Below are positions 26,034 through 34,737 of a DNA stretch of 64,000 nucleotides, piece after piece. A program made the translations under genes and the position numbers. How positions within the stretch are numbered: position 1 is the stretch's first letter; every line of letters begins with the position of its first letter. Under the pieces are notes generated by a model, which saw nothing but the letters and a program-made list of their open reading frames with translations, did not search any database and was not told the DNA's origin. The DNA is taken from assembly GCA_934162665.1 (NCBI GenBank), contig CAKPJN010000001.1, positions 145,330-209,329 on the forward strand, written 5' to 3'. The stretch comes from an uncultured Bacilli bacterium (GTDB taxonomy: Bacteria; Bacillota_I; Bacilli_A; RF39; UBA660).

Positions 26034-26522
26034 ATGAAAAACGATGTTATTTTAGTTCAGGACATTCCTATTACTATAACATCAAATGATTTAGAGAATT
26101 ATATTTGTATTTCGGATATTGCAAAGGCCAAAAGTGATAAGTCACGAGCTGCAGATGTTGTAAGAAATTGGCTGCGTAATAGAAGTACATTAGATTTTTT
26201 AACTGCGTGGGAGCAATTATACAATCCAAATTTTAAAGTGTTCGAATCTGAACACTTTAGAAAGCAAGTAGGATTATTGACTTTTACTCCGAGTGTTACA
26301 GAATGGCGTGAAAATAATCTGAGTTTACCTAAAGATTTAAATATGAGAGATTATACAACAATTAATGAATTAACTGTATTATCTAATTTGGAAACTCATA
26401 ATGCACAGTTAATAAAAGAAAATAGGACAAAAGAAGAAAGATTCGAAATATTAAGTGAAATTGCTAATTATCAACTTAATATTTTAAATAAAGCAGACGA
26501 AGTGAAAAAAATAACAACATAA
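26034..26522 (+). CDS. KilA-N domain protein, shortened
   Basis: 162 aa from an ATG after GGGTGGCG; the frame opens at 26001, but that stretch includes a TATAAT box. KilA-N marks: ENYICISDIAKAK, AADVVRNWLRNRSTLDFLTAWEQLYNPNFK and FESEHFRKQVG. The usual next block (a GGTYAHKDIAFEFASWIS-type segment) is missing, so the DNA-binding domain is cut internally and joined to a helical tail. KilA-N proteins are typical of phages and mobile DNA. Probably a remnant. Confidence 0.7.
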   Translation: MKNDVILVQDIPITITSNDLENYICISDIAKAKSDKSRAADVVRNWLRNRSTLDFLTAWEQLYNPNFKVFESEHFRKQVGLLTFTPSVTEWRENNLSLPKDLNMRDYTTINELTVLSNLETHNAQLIKENRTKEERFEILSEIANYQLNILNKADEVKKITT

Positions 26523-26677
26523 TTATAGAAATTTTATTGATAATTGTTATAAAGCATTTTTATTAAATTTGAAATGCTTTTTAAAAAGCACAATCTAAAA
26601 AATGAATTGGACTGTGGTAAAATGATAATTAATAAGAAAATATGATATAATTGGTTTAATTAAGGAGGTTTGTTATA

Positions 26678-27261
26678 ATGGGTAACAAAATTAAAACTTA
26701 TAAATATAAAACTGAGTAAGATGTAACGCCTGCAACAAGAATATTATCAAAAATTATGGGAGATAAAAATTTATTGAAGGATTCTGTATCATCATTAAAA
26801 GAATTACAAGATGGTGAATCTGTTAACAGGAATCCTTTGATAAATATACAAAAACCAGATATGAGATTATATTTTATAGATGAAAATTATTTTGAATCTA
26901 TTGATGAATTGCTAAGTTACTGTAGGATTAATCAATTGTCTATAAAAGGACTAAGTATTTTGGATTATTATAGAGATTTAGCTAATTGTAGTGATGTAAT
27001 TAGCAGTCAAATGATAAGATATCGTTGTTATATATTGCAGTTGATGAAGATGGTTATGGAATTTATAATAATGAAAGAAGCATATATCGTGGTGAATTTA
27101 TTTGGGAATATCATTATGGAAATATAAGAAATATGTATAAACCTTTTAGGGATAAAGGAATTGTTTTTGAAAATGATATATATGCTAAACAGGATGAAAA
27201 GATGCAAAAAGTTTTAAAATATTGTAGAGAAAATAATTTATTTAATATGGATCAAAAGTAG
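26678..27261 (+). pseudogene. Broken unknown gene
   Basis: AAGGAGG precedes ATG 26678; after 13 codons an in-frame TAA interrupts, the frame goes on with DVTPATRILSKIMGDKNLL... to RYRCYI, then shifts near 27025 into AVDEDGYGIYNNERSIYRGEFIWEYHYGN and ends at 27261. Joined, it would give about 190 aa. I do not recognise the family; the YIAVDEDGYGIY piece resembles small cytoplasmic phage-type proteins only vaguely. Two lesions make it a pseudogene. Confidence 0.65.
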
Positions 27262-27403
27262 TGAGTTATTAAATAATTGTAAAAACATAATAAGATAATT
27301 AGACGAAGGATAACTTATAACGGAAAGAGAAAATACATTAAAGATATTTATCTAGTATAAGTAATGATTGATTTTATTATGTAATTGTAGGTCGGAGTTT
27401 ATT

Positions 27404-27685
27404 ATGAAGAAAATGAATGTAATAGTAATTTTTAATAAAGATTTAGATAAGACTTTAATGTGCAAAAGAACTAAAGAACCATATATGGGAATGTATAATT
27501 TAGTTGATGGTAAAATAGAAAAAGAAAACGATGGATTAAATGAAGCTTATAGAGAATTAGAAGAAGAAATTAATAAATTAGAATGGGTAACTATTAATGA
27601 TGACTTCTTTGACATGAGTAAATATGCTGGTGAAGGTAACATAGGTCATATAATTGAAGAAATAAAAATAGATTTAAATAAATAA
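27404..27685 (+). CDS. Shortened NUDIX hydrolase
   Basis: 93 aa. The NUDIX box is present as GKIEKENDGLNEAYRELEEEI (family GX5EX7REUXEEXGU) with the catalytic RExxEE. Full NUDIX proteins have 130-160 aa; here the part after the box is cut short, with NKLEWVTINDDFFDMSK following almost at once. Likely an internal deletion; activity is doubtful. Lies in the run of damaged genes between the first element and murI. Confidence 0.65.
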   Translation: MKKMNVIVIFNKDLDKTLMCKRTKEPYMGMYNLVDGKIEKENDGLNEAYRELEEEINKLEWVTINDDFFDMSKYAGEGNIGHIIEEIKIDLNK

Positions 27686-27810
27686 TTGCATGAATTTATA
27701 ATAGAAAGTTTATAGGTATATGTTACAATATGGATAAACTTGATTTTTATATTTAAATTGATATAAAATTATTGTTAGAATTTTTATAGAAAATAGGGTA
27801 AGTGTGAAGT

Positions 27811-28530
27811 ATGAAAATAGGTGTGTTTGATTCTGGAATTGGAGGTCTTACAGTTTTAGATGAAGTAAGAAAATTACTTCCTCAGTATGATTATATTTAT
27901 TATGGTGATAGCGCTAATAACCCATATGGTGATAAGTCTGATGAAGAACTTTTAGATATTACGGTTAAAATTGTAAAGTTTTTAGTTAAAGAGGGATGCA
28001 GGTTAATTATTATTGCTTGTAACACCGCCACTACTAGATGTAGAAGAAAATTAATGGACTTATTTCCGGATATTATTTTTGTTGGAGTGGTACCGGCAAT
28101 TAAAGTGGCTTGTGATAATGATTATAAAAATATTTTAGTTATGGCAACTTCTTCGACGGTTGGTTCAGATAGAGTTTGTGAATTAGTCAATGATAATAAG
28201 AAAAAATCTCAAAGTATTTGGTTAGTTGCTTGTCATGGTCTTGCTGATGCTATAGAAAAAAAGAATATAAAATTAATAGATGAACTTCTTAATAAATTAC
28301 TTTCACCATATATATCTTTTAATATTGATTGTATTGTACTTGGATGTACTCATTATCCACTCATTAAAAAGAATATTAATAAGTTGTTTCCTTCTTCTAT
28401 AATTATTGATGGTAATTTAGGTGTTGCTAAAGAAGTGGAACATCAATTAATAAAAAACAAATTAAATGTTGATAATACTTTGAATGGAAATTTAGAAATA
28501 TACAATTCTCTTATTGATAAAGTTTTATAA
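27811..28530 (+). CDS. murI: Glutamate racemase
   Basis: 239 aa. Makes D-glutamate for peptidoglycan. Starts with GVFDSGIGGLTVL (catalytic Asp7), then YYGDSANNPYG, ACNTAT with catalytic Cys at about residue 70, and LGCTHYP with the second catalytic Cys at about 179. Slightly shorter than the usual 260-270 aa. GGTAAGTG lies upstream. First intact core gene after the damaged strip. Confidence 0.95.
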   Translation: MKIGVFDSGIGGLTVLDEVRKLLPQYDYIYYGDSANNPYGDKSDEELLDITVKIVKFLVKEGCRLIIIACNTATTRCRRKLMDLFPDIIFVGVVPAIKVACDNDYKNILVMATSSTVGSDRVCELVNDNKKKSQSIWLVACHGLADAIEKKNIKLIDELLNKLLSPYISFNIDCIVLGCTHYPLIKKNINKLFPSSIIIDGNLGVAKEVEHQLIKNKLNVDNTLNGNLEIYNSLIDKVL

Positions 28531-28613
28531 ATAGTGGCAAATTGTGTAAACTTTTATAAGTTGATTTTAAGAAACTTTGTAATTTATGTTATTATTATAA
28601 TAGTGGTGATTAT

Positions 28614-29456
28614 ATGACAAATATAGTTGATGATTTTGATTTAAATAATAAATATAAATTATATAGAAATTTATACGAGATTTTACATCCTACTATTTCT
28701 AAGAAAAATATTTCTGATTACAAAATAGTTTTAGATGATTCCTTAATGCCTATTAGGGTTTTTTATCCTAAGAAAGTTTCACTTATAAATTCATTTATTA
28801 TATATATACATGGTAATGGTGATGTTACTGGATGTAGAGGGTTTTATTCTTCTGTTTGTGAAGAAATGGCTAAAAAGACTAATAAATTAATTTTAGCTAT
28901 TGATTATAATTTTGATGTAGATAATAGTTTTGATACTTTATTTAATTCTTGTTATGAATTAGTTTCTTTTTTGTATGAACGTGGAGTAGAATTTGGTATT
29001 GAGCAAAAAAATATTGCTGTAATGGGAGATTCGTTTGGTGCTAGTTTAGCTGTTGCAATTGCTAATAAGGCTTTAGAACAAGAAGATTTTAGAATAGAAA
29101 AAGAAATCCTTTTATATCCGATATTAAATGATAATTATAAAGAATATAAGGGTAGTAATAAAGCGTTAATAGCTAGGGTGGAAGAATTTTATAAAGATAT
29201 AGATATCTCTGATAATCTTATGAGTTCATATTTGTTTCCTCTTAAAAAGATGGAATATAAAAATATGCCTCATACTTTAATAGTAACAGGAAATATTGAT
29301 TGCTTTAAAGAGGACGGGGTATCATATTTTAATTTATTAGATGATAAAAATAGCAAATATTTTAATATAGATTTTTTGGAACATGGATTTCTTAATAATA
29401 GTGATAAGGAATCTTTAGAACAACTATATCTAGAAATTAGAAACTTTTTAATGTAA
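28614..29456 (+). CDS. Alpha/beta hydrolase, carboxylesterase/HSL-like
   Basis: 280 aa. Oxyanion block YIHGNGDVTG near 63-72 (a variant of HGGG) and nucleophile elbow GDSFGAS near 138-144. Likely acid D in TGNIDCF near 224-230 and base H in EHGFLNN near 259. Cytoplasmic, without a signal peptide. Substrate unknown. GTGGTGAT lies just before ATG. Confidence 0.8.
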   Translation: MTNIVDDFDLNNKYKLYRNLYEILHPTISKKNISDYKIVLDDSLMPIRVFYPKKVSLINSFIIYIHGNGDVTGCRGFYSSVCEEMAKKTNKLILAIDYNFDVDNSFDTLFNSCYELVSFLYERGVEFGIEQKNIAVMGDSFGASLAVAIANKALEQEDFRIEKEILLYPILNDNYKEYKGSNKALIARVEEFYKDIDISDNLMSSYLFPLKKMEYKNMPHTLIVTGNIDCFKEDGVSYFNLLDDKNSKYFNIDFLEHGFLNNSDKESLEQLYLEIRNFLM

Positions 29457-29590
29457 GATACTTTCTTTAGTAAATCTATTGAATTAGATATTGTAAAGTA
29501 TAAAGAAATTAATATTAATTAGATTTTATAATGTAAATAGTTATTTAATAATTGGAAACGAGGTGAAATTGAGTAAATACTCAATGTGTT

Positions 29591-30124
29591 ATGGAAAAAA
29601 GAAAGACAAAAAAAGAAATTGTTCAGATGTTACTAAACAATTCATTAGAAGAAAAAGATGAGGAAGAACTTTTAGATTTGCTTATTGATCAACCTATTTC
29701 TATTGATATTGATAAGCAGGAAGAAGCTAAGATGTCTAGAGGAGATCGCATCGCTGATAAGCTTAGTGAAGTGGCTGGAAGTTGGACTTTTATTATCTTA
29801 TTTGTTGCCTTTTTAGCTGGATGGATAGTTTTAAATACAGTTATTTTAAGTAAAGGTCAGGAGATTGATCCATATCCTTTTATTCTTTTAAATTTGGTAT
29901 TATCCTGCATTGCCGCAATTCAAGCTCCTATTATTATGATGAGTCAGAATAGACAAGCAGAGAAGGACAGTTTAAGAAATCAGAATGATTATAGAACTGA
30001 TTTGAAAAGTGAGCTTATTTTGGAAGAATTACATGATAAGATGGAACAAATTTTAAAAAATGAGAAAATTATTTTGAAATATATTAATGAAAAAAAAGGA
30101 TGTGAATTAGATGAGAAAAAGTAA
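29591..30124 (+). CDS. DUF1003 membrane protein
   Basis: 177 aa. N-terminal helical acidic part, then DRIADKLSEVAGSWTFI leading to two membrane helices (about 66-86 and 100-122) with the DUF1003 marks PYPFILLNLVLS and IMMSQNRQAEKD, and a C-terminal coiled coil. Family function unknown. Its end overlaps the start of the next lipoprotein gene by 14 bases. Confidence 0.85.
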   Translation: MEKRKTKKEIVQMLLNNSLEEKDEEELLDLLIDQPISIDIDKQEEAKMSRGDRIADKLSEVAGSWTFIILFVAFLAGWIVLNTVILSKGQEIDPYPFILLNLVLSCIAAIQAPIIMMSQNRQAEKDSLRNQNDYRTDLKSELILEELHDKMEQILKNEKIILKYINEKKGCELDEKK

Positions 30125-30599
30125 AGTTATTTATCTTACTGCAATTATTTTATTATCTTTAGTTTTTATTACTGGTTGTAAAAGTGAAACTGAGAAAGAA
30201 AAGGGTAAATTATCAGTTATTAATTGTACTAGAAATGGCTCTATCGATGGAGCAACTGCTAGTTTAAAATATAAAATTTATTATAAGGGTGACTATATAA
30301 AGATACTTAGTTCAGTTGAAAAAATTACTTCTTCTGATAGTGATATTTTAGATCAGTATGAAAGTGCCTATAAAAAGATATTTTCTGCTTATGATGGATT
30401 AGATTATTATGAAAATAATGTTACTAGAAAAGATAATTCAGTTATTAGTGAAACAACTATTAACTATGGTAAAATAGATACTGATAAGTTACTTGAAATA
30501 GAAGGTGCAGAAGATAATGTAATTGAGGATGGAAAAGTTAAAGTTTCTACTTGGATTAGTTTTGCAGAAAAACTAGGTGCAAGTTGTGATAATAAGTAA
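30111..30599 (+). CDS. DUF1307 lipoprotein
   Basis: 162 aa. Lipobox ITGC gives Cys23. The mature part has the DUF1307 layout (INCTRNG, KIYYKGDYIKILSSVEKI). YehR-type lipoproteins of this family have no proven role. Overlaps the DUF1003 gene by 14 bases, so the two are coupled. Confidence 0.8.
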   Translation: MRKSKVIYLTAIILLSLVFITGCKSETEKEKGKLSVINCTRNGSIDGATASLKYKIYYKGDYIKILSSVEKITSSDSDILDQYESAYKKIFSAYDGLDYYENNVTRKDNSVISETTINYGKIDTDKLLEIEGAEDNVIEDGKVKVSTWISFAEKLGASCDNK

Positions 30600-30609
30600 T
30601 TTTTCTTCT

Positions 30610-30647
30610 TGTTCAAATAGTTTAATGGATAGAATATTTCCCCCTGA
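30610..30647 (+). pseudogene. 5' half of a split tRNA-Arg-type gene (attL)
   Basis: GTTCAAA acceptor strand, TA, D arm GTTTAATGGATAGAAT, A, anticodon stem TTTCC, then loop bases CCCTGAA. The matching 3' half lies at 36663-36708. Joined, they give a 75-nt tRNA with all four stems. Neither end restores the missing half. Confidence 0.75.
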
Positions 30648-30670
30648 AATCCCGTCAGAAATGACGGGAT
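30648..30670. terminator. Perfect hairpin at the left end of the integrase element
   Basis: ATCCCGTCA-gaaaa-TGACGGGAT, nine perfect pairs, unusually GC-rich for this DNA; it begins one base after the attL core. Confidence 0.6.
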
Positions 30671-30710
30671 ACTTTGTTTATAAGGACTTTATGCTTGTTT
30701 GTATATGTAT

Positions 30711-30732
30711 TAGGTACCCAAATAGGTACCCA
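30711..30732 (+). repeat. Integrase arm-type sites near attL
   Basis: Two copies of TAGGTACCCA starting 12 bases apart (30711 and 30723). A second pair with the same spacing and orientation lies near attR at 36527. Confidence 0.7.
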
Positions 30733-30734
30733 TT

Positions 30735-31850
30735 TTAATTTAGTTTGTCTATAATATTAATTATTTCATTTAATTGATTCTTAAATAGGTGAGAGTAAGT
30801 GTTTAATGTCTCATCTATTTTTGTGTGTCCTAAATACTTTGCTACAACATTTATAGTAGCACCACTATTAATTAAAAGTGACGCACAACTATGTCTAAAA
30901 TCGTGTATTCTAATTTGTTTAACTTCTGCTAACTTACAATCCTTGTTTTTTCTATGCCTTAACTTTCCGTTTGTTATCGGATCAGTATTTCCAAATAAAT
31001 ACCAGTCATCATTAAATCCATAATGTCTTTTAGAAACTTCATATAATACTTTCATATCTTCCATTAATACTTTTGGTATAGGAATATTTCTTATACTAGA
31101 TTTTGTTTTAGGTGTAGTTACCATATATGGTTTCTTTTCATCACCTTGAGTTGCTACAATATTTTTGTTAACACTTAAATATTGATTATCAAAATCTATA
31201 TCTTTCCAAGTTAGACCTCTAAGTTCACCTCTACGAAGTCCACAATAATATAATGTTTCAAATAAGGTTTTAAATAAAATATCATCTTCTACTGATATGA
31301 ATTTTTTGAATTCTTCATAAGTGAAAAATAACATTTCTTTTGGTATTTCATTTGGGTCAGTAAAATTAGTCATTTTATTATAAGTCGCTGTAAAGTTAAA
31401 ATTGTACCACTTAGTAGCAAAGTTTAATAATTCTTTAAAGAATTTAAATAAATGGTTTTTATGATTTGTTGTATAACCATAAGAATTTATTTGCTTTTTC
31501 CATTTTTCAAAGTGTTCAATATTAAAATCTTTTAATTTAACATTGTCTAAGTCTTTGAAAAATTTTTCTCTATCACGATAAGTCTTTAAGGTAGTAAGTT
31601 TTACCTTATCTTCTTTATATTGATAGAATAGCGTATAAAGTTCTTTAAAGGTCATATTATGGTTTTTATCTGCTTTATTAGTATTTGATAATAGGAACTC
31701 TCTTTCGGCTTGCAATGCCTCGGTTTTAGTGAAAAACTTCTTCGACTTATATTTTCTTCTAGTTCCATCTAAATTCTTTATATAGTCATAAAATATCCAT
31801 TTACGACCATCTGTAGTCCAATCTTTTTTATCTAATAGTTTAGTAGCCAT
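30735..31850 (-). CDS. Tyrosine recombinase / phage-type integrase
   Basis: 371 aa. N-terminal arm-binding domain (WIFYDYIKNLDGTRRKYKSKKFFTKTEA near 18-45), SAM-like core-binding domain (70-150), catalytic domain with Arg206 in GLRRGEL, HDFRH (H316, R319), LGHTKIDETLNTYSH (H342, Tyr352). Its gene ends 65 bases from the attL hairpin and overlaps the ATPase gene by 11 bases. Inserts the element into the anticodon loop of the tRNA gene. Confidence 0.95.
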   Translation of the reverse strand: MATKLLDKKDWTTDGRKWIFYDYIKNLDGTRRKYKSKKFFTKTEALQAEREFLLSNTNKADKNHNMTFKELYTLFYQYKEDKVKLTTLKTYRDREKFFKDLDNVKLKDFNIEHFEKWKKQINSYGYTTNHKNHLFKFFKELLNFATKWYNFNFTATYNKMTNFTDPNEIPKEMLFFTYEEFKKFISVEDDILFKTLFETLYYCGLRRGELRGLTWKDIDFDNQYLSVNKNIVATQGDEKKPYMVTTPKTKSSIRNIPIPKVLMEDMKVLYEVSKRHYGFNDDWYLFGNTDPITNGKLRHRKNKDCKLAEVKQIRIHDFRHSCASLLINSGATINVVAKYLGHTKIDETLNTYSHLFKNQLNEIINIIDKLN

Positions 31851-32865
31851 TATTTTCCTCCTTTGCTATAAAACTATTAGTATTTTCTAAATTATTTTGA
31901 TTAAAAATGGAATCATCTACTAAATTATCTGGTTCAATATATATAAATTTATATAATCTTTTATCAGATGTTCTTTTATCTTCAATATAAAGACCTAAAC
32001 TTTCTAATAATTTTTTATTTCTCGATATTAATTTTCCTAATACCGATGGATCAATAAATATTTTTAATTGAACTAGTAAATCAGATATAGTAGATTCAAC
32101 TTCTTTATTTTTAATTACATAAGTTAAGAGTGCTAATAAATTTGGATTAAGTTCATTATCTTTTTCATCTTCATTTACACTTAATATCATATTTTTATCT
32201 CTAGATAGAGTTATTTTTCTACTGGGATAATTTCTTCCAATATAATTTAAATATAACAAATCATCTAAATCTTTATTTTTAGTAAGACATAGACATCCAT
32301 CCATACAACTTTCAATAGCTGTGCTTCCTAATGGTTGCCCATTTTTATTTAAGTGATGAGTAATAATTACTGCTACATTGTAAGTGTTACATAAGCTTCT
32401 TATTTGTGGAATAATTACTTTACTCATATCATCATATTTGTTAATATTGTATTCTTGTGAAAATTCAATTCCAATAAACATGTCAATGATAACTAATTTT
32501 CCATTATACTTTTGAACAAACTGTCTAACTAAATCATTAATTAAATAAATATTCATTCTGTTTGAAAAATCAAACTGAAAAGAATTATCATTTAGATTTA
32601 AATCCATAAGATCAATTCTTGATATAGTATCACTTGGAGTCATTTCAGTACTAAGATATAAAACAGGATGTTTCTTTGTTTTTAAATTTAAGAAATTTAA
32701 TCCATTACAAACTGCATTAGCAAGTTGAAGAGCAAATGAAGATTTACCAACTTTAGCACTTCCTAATATTGCATATAAACCATTTTCTCTAATTAAATTA
32801 TCAACAATATAATCATTTTCATAATTTTTTAAATTACTATTTCTTAATTCATTAATTGTTTGCAT
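31840..32865 (-). CDS. RepA-like RecA-fold ATPase (AAA_25 type)
   Basis: 341 aa. Walker A GSAKVGKSS near 34-42, STEM after strand 2 near 71, Walker B KLVIIDMF near 120-127, and ITHHLNKNG near 160-168, as in hexameric replicative helicases of the plasmid RepA group. C-terminal part has a winged-helix look (LVQLKIFIDPSVLGKLISRN). Suggests replication of the excised circle. Translated between the DUF3173 gene and int. Confidence 0.8.
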   Translation of the reverse strand: MQTINELRNSNLKNYENDYIVDNLIRENGLYAILGSAKVGKSSFALQLANAVCNGLNFLNLKTKKHPVLYLSTEMTPSDTISRIDLMDLNLNDNSFQFDFSNRMNIYLINDLVRQFVQKYNGKLVIIDMFIGIEFSQEYNINKYDDMSKVIIPQIRSLCNTYNVAVIITHHLNKNGQPLGSTAIESCMDGCLCLTKNKDLDDLLYLNYIGRNYPSRKITLSRDKNMILSVNEDEKDNELNPNLLALLTYVIKNKEVESTISDLLVQLKIFIDPSVLGKLISRNKKLLESLGLYIEDKRTSDKRLYKFIYIEPDNLVDDSIFNQNNLENTNSFIAKEENNGY

Positions 32866-32877
32866 ATTATTTCCTTT

Positions 32878-33114
32878 CTAGTTGTTTTCTTTTGCCATTT
32901 TTTCTAAATAACTAATATTAATCTTTAGTTTGTTAACAACTTCAATCATTGGCAATCTATTACTTGGTAGGGTATAACCTTTATTTAATAATTCTTGCTT
33001 AATTTGATTTCTAAGCTTAATAGCATTATTTTTACCTATACCAGTAATTTTCATTAAATCATTAATATCACACCATTGTTTTGATATTAATTTTAAAGTT
33101 TCCTTGGCAGTCAT
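32878..33114 (-). CDS. DUF3173 protein (excisionase-like)
   Basis: 78 aa from the ATG after AAAGGAGG; the frame opens 72 bases earlier without a site. Pattern DINDLMKITGIGKNNAIKLRNQIKQELLNKGY near 22-53 fits DUF3173, a small helix-turn-helix family encoded beside integrases of integrative elements and likely acting in excision or early control. First gene of the int-ward transcript. Confidence 0.75.
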   Translation of the reverse strand: MTAKETLKLISKQWCDINDLMKITGIGKNNAIKLRNQIKQELLNKGYTLPSNRLPMIEVVNKLKINISYLEKMAKENN

Positions 33115-33203
33115 TTTTATCCTCCTTTCGATTAAATTTTGATGTCTATTATTTATAAACATCAAAGTAAACGCAGCCAATGACATAAGGAAATATATAT
33201 ATA

Positions 33204-33222
33204 TTGTGAGTATTACTCACAA
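33204..33222. promoter_or_regulatory. Operator O1 between divergent transcripts
   Basis: Perfect palindrome TTGTGAGT-att-ACTCACAA. It lies between the minus-strand DUF3173/ATPase/int genes and the plus-strand XRE gene, a normal place for the repressor's binding site. Confidence 0.7.
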
Positions 33223-33260
33223 TTAGATAATAACACATAATTTAATTTAAAGTCAATATA

Positions 33261-33283
33261 TTTTGTCATTAAAACTCACAAAA
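33261..33283. promoter_or_regulatory. Operator O2, imperfect copy
   Basis: TTTTGTCATT-aaa-ACTCACAAAA: right half identical to O1, left half with two mismatches, same three-base spacer. Lies 60 bases before the XRE start. Confidence 0.55.
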
Positions 33284-33343
33284 TGTTTAAATTTTATCAA
33301 AAATATGATAAAATGTATTTATATTTAAGTGAGGTGAAATAGT

Positions 33344-33874
33344 GTGAATAACAAAACACTATCTGAAATAATAAAAAATGCCCGTATCAAGAAAGGCATT
33401 TCGCAAAGAGAATTATCAAGACAAACTGGTATTGATAATAATACAATTGCTAAAATAGAAAATGGTTCAAGAAGAAAACCTAATCCACTTTCATTAAAGA
33501 AATTAGCATTTGTACTGAATCTAGAATTATCCGAACTTTTAGTTCTTTCAGGTTATTCTAAAAATGATATTGATTTAATCTTAGAAAAAAACTTAAATGA
33601 AATAGTTATATTATCTAATGAAAATAGAAAAAATCCATTTTTTTTAGAAGATATGTTAAATGATAGCAAGAATAGTTTATTATTTAAAGCTTCATTAAAA
33701 GAGTTATTGGATAAATCAGATTTTTCAGTACTTGATTCATTTAAGCACAAAAACAAGTGTGAACAAAAAATTATTTTAGAAGAATTGAGAAAATATAAAG
33801 ATAATAATAATCAAGAAATAAAAGGATTAGAAGAACATATTAAGAATTTAGAAGAAATGTTAAATAAGAATTAA
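33344..33874 (+). CDS. XRE-family repressor of the integrase element
   Basis: 176 aa. N-terminal HTH: IIKNARIKKGISQRELSRQTGIDNNTIAKIENGSRRKPNP near 9-48; C-terminal half is helical and ends in a coiled coil (residues 145-175) that would dimerise it. AGGTGAAAT precedes ATG. Divergent from the excision/replication genes across a region with two matching dyads, so it is the likely lysogeny-type repressor. No peptidase latch domain is seen. Confidence 0.88.
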   Translation: MNNKTLSEIIKNARIKKGISQRELSRQTGIDNNTIAKIENGSRRKPNPLSLKKLAFVLNLELSELLVLSGYSKNDIDLILEKNLNEIVILSNENRKNPFFLEDMLNDSKNSLLFKASLKELLDKSDFSVLDSFKHKNKCEQKIILEELRKYKDNNNQEIKGLEEHIKNLEEMLNKN

Positions 33875-34006
33875 TGTAATTGACACTATGACAGACTAAA
33901 TATAGATATGCTGTGTCTAATTTTAGCGTCATTGCCGTCATTTTATGTAAAAAAATTAAAAAACAGTGTTATAATAGAAACTAATAAATAAATTTAGGAG
34001 GATATT

Positions 34007-34729
34007 ATGTATAGTGAAGATGCTTATTGCTTAGGATTATTATATGCACATATATATGCGGATAAAAAAATGGTATTAAAAGATGATCTGGATAAATTCC
34101 ATAAAATTATTGAATTTAATTTAAGAAGTATGAATAAAGATATTAATGATACATATGCCACTGTTTGGTATGATAATGATCCTAGTATATATTTTGTAAG
34201 TGAAGGAAAAAATAATGAAATATATTATGTTTTATATCCTGATTTTGATTTAAATAGAGCTAAGTCAAAATATATAGGATGTTTATCTACTGATGTATTA
34301 GTTGCTTCTCAAAAAGAAAATGCGTTAAATTCAATAGATTTAAAAAAAGAAAACGGAAGAATCGTTAAGAAAAAAATAAATGAATTGCGAATTCCTACTT
34401 ATGACTTTTTAAAAGATGTAGAAGTTTGTGAGATTAAGCATAGCGAAGATCATATACAACTTCAAGAAGCGGCTAATAGAAGAATTGAGGAAGGTAGACG
34501 TAGGGAAGCAAAAGCTTGGCATGATGCTAAAGATTTTATTACAGAATCAACTAATTTATCAATTACTAATGTAGATGATGAAACTACAAAAGATTGCAGA
34601 AGTTGTCAAAATATGAGCTGTAGAGTTGAAAGTTGTGAAAAACCAATTGATAATTGTATAGGTTATATACATCATGACGAAAAACAACAACAACCAAAAA
34701 ATATGGTTTTAACTAAAAAAAGAAAGTAG
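34007..34729 (+). CDS. Unknown cargo protein with Cys-rich tail and VLTKK end
   Basis: 240 aa, unrecognised. Residues 1-135 form a mixed domain starting with a Tyr-rich helix (YCLGLLYAHIYADKKM). Residues 150-190 are helical (EAANRRIEEGRRREAKAWHDAKDFI). A cysteine cluster follows (CRSCQNMSCRVESCEKPIDNC near 199-219), a possible zinc site. It ends with MVLTKKRK, almost the same as the next protein's end. AGGAGG lies before ATG and the promoter -10 may be TATAAT at 33970. Nine bases separate it from the next gene. Confidence 0.7.
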   Translation: MYSEDAYCLGLLYAHIYADKKMVLKDDLDKFHKIIEFNLRSMNKDINDTYATVWYDNDPSIYFVSEGKNNEIYYVLYPDFDLNRAKSKYIGCLSTDVLVASQKENALNSIDLKKENGRIVKKKINELRIPTYDFLKDVEVCEIKHSEDHIQLQEAANRRIEEGRRREAKAWHDAKDFITESTNLSITNVDDETTKDCRSCQNMSCRVESCEKPIDNCIGYIHHDEKQQQPKNMVLTKKRK

Positions 34730-34737
34730 GTATCAAA

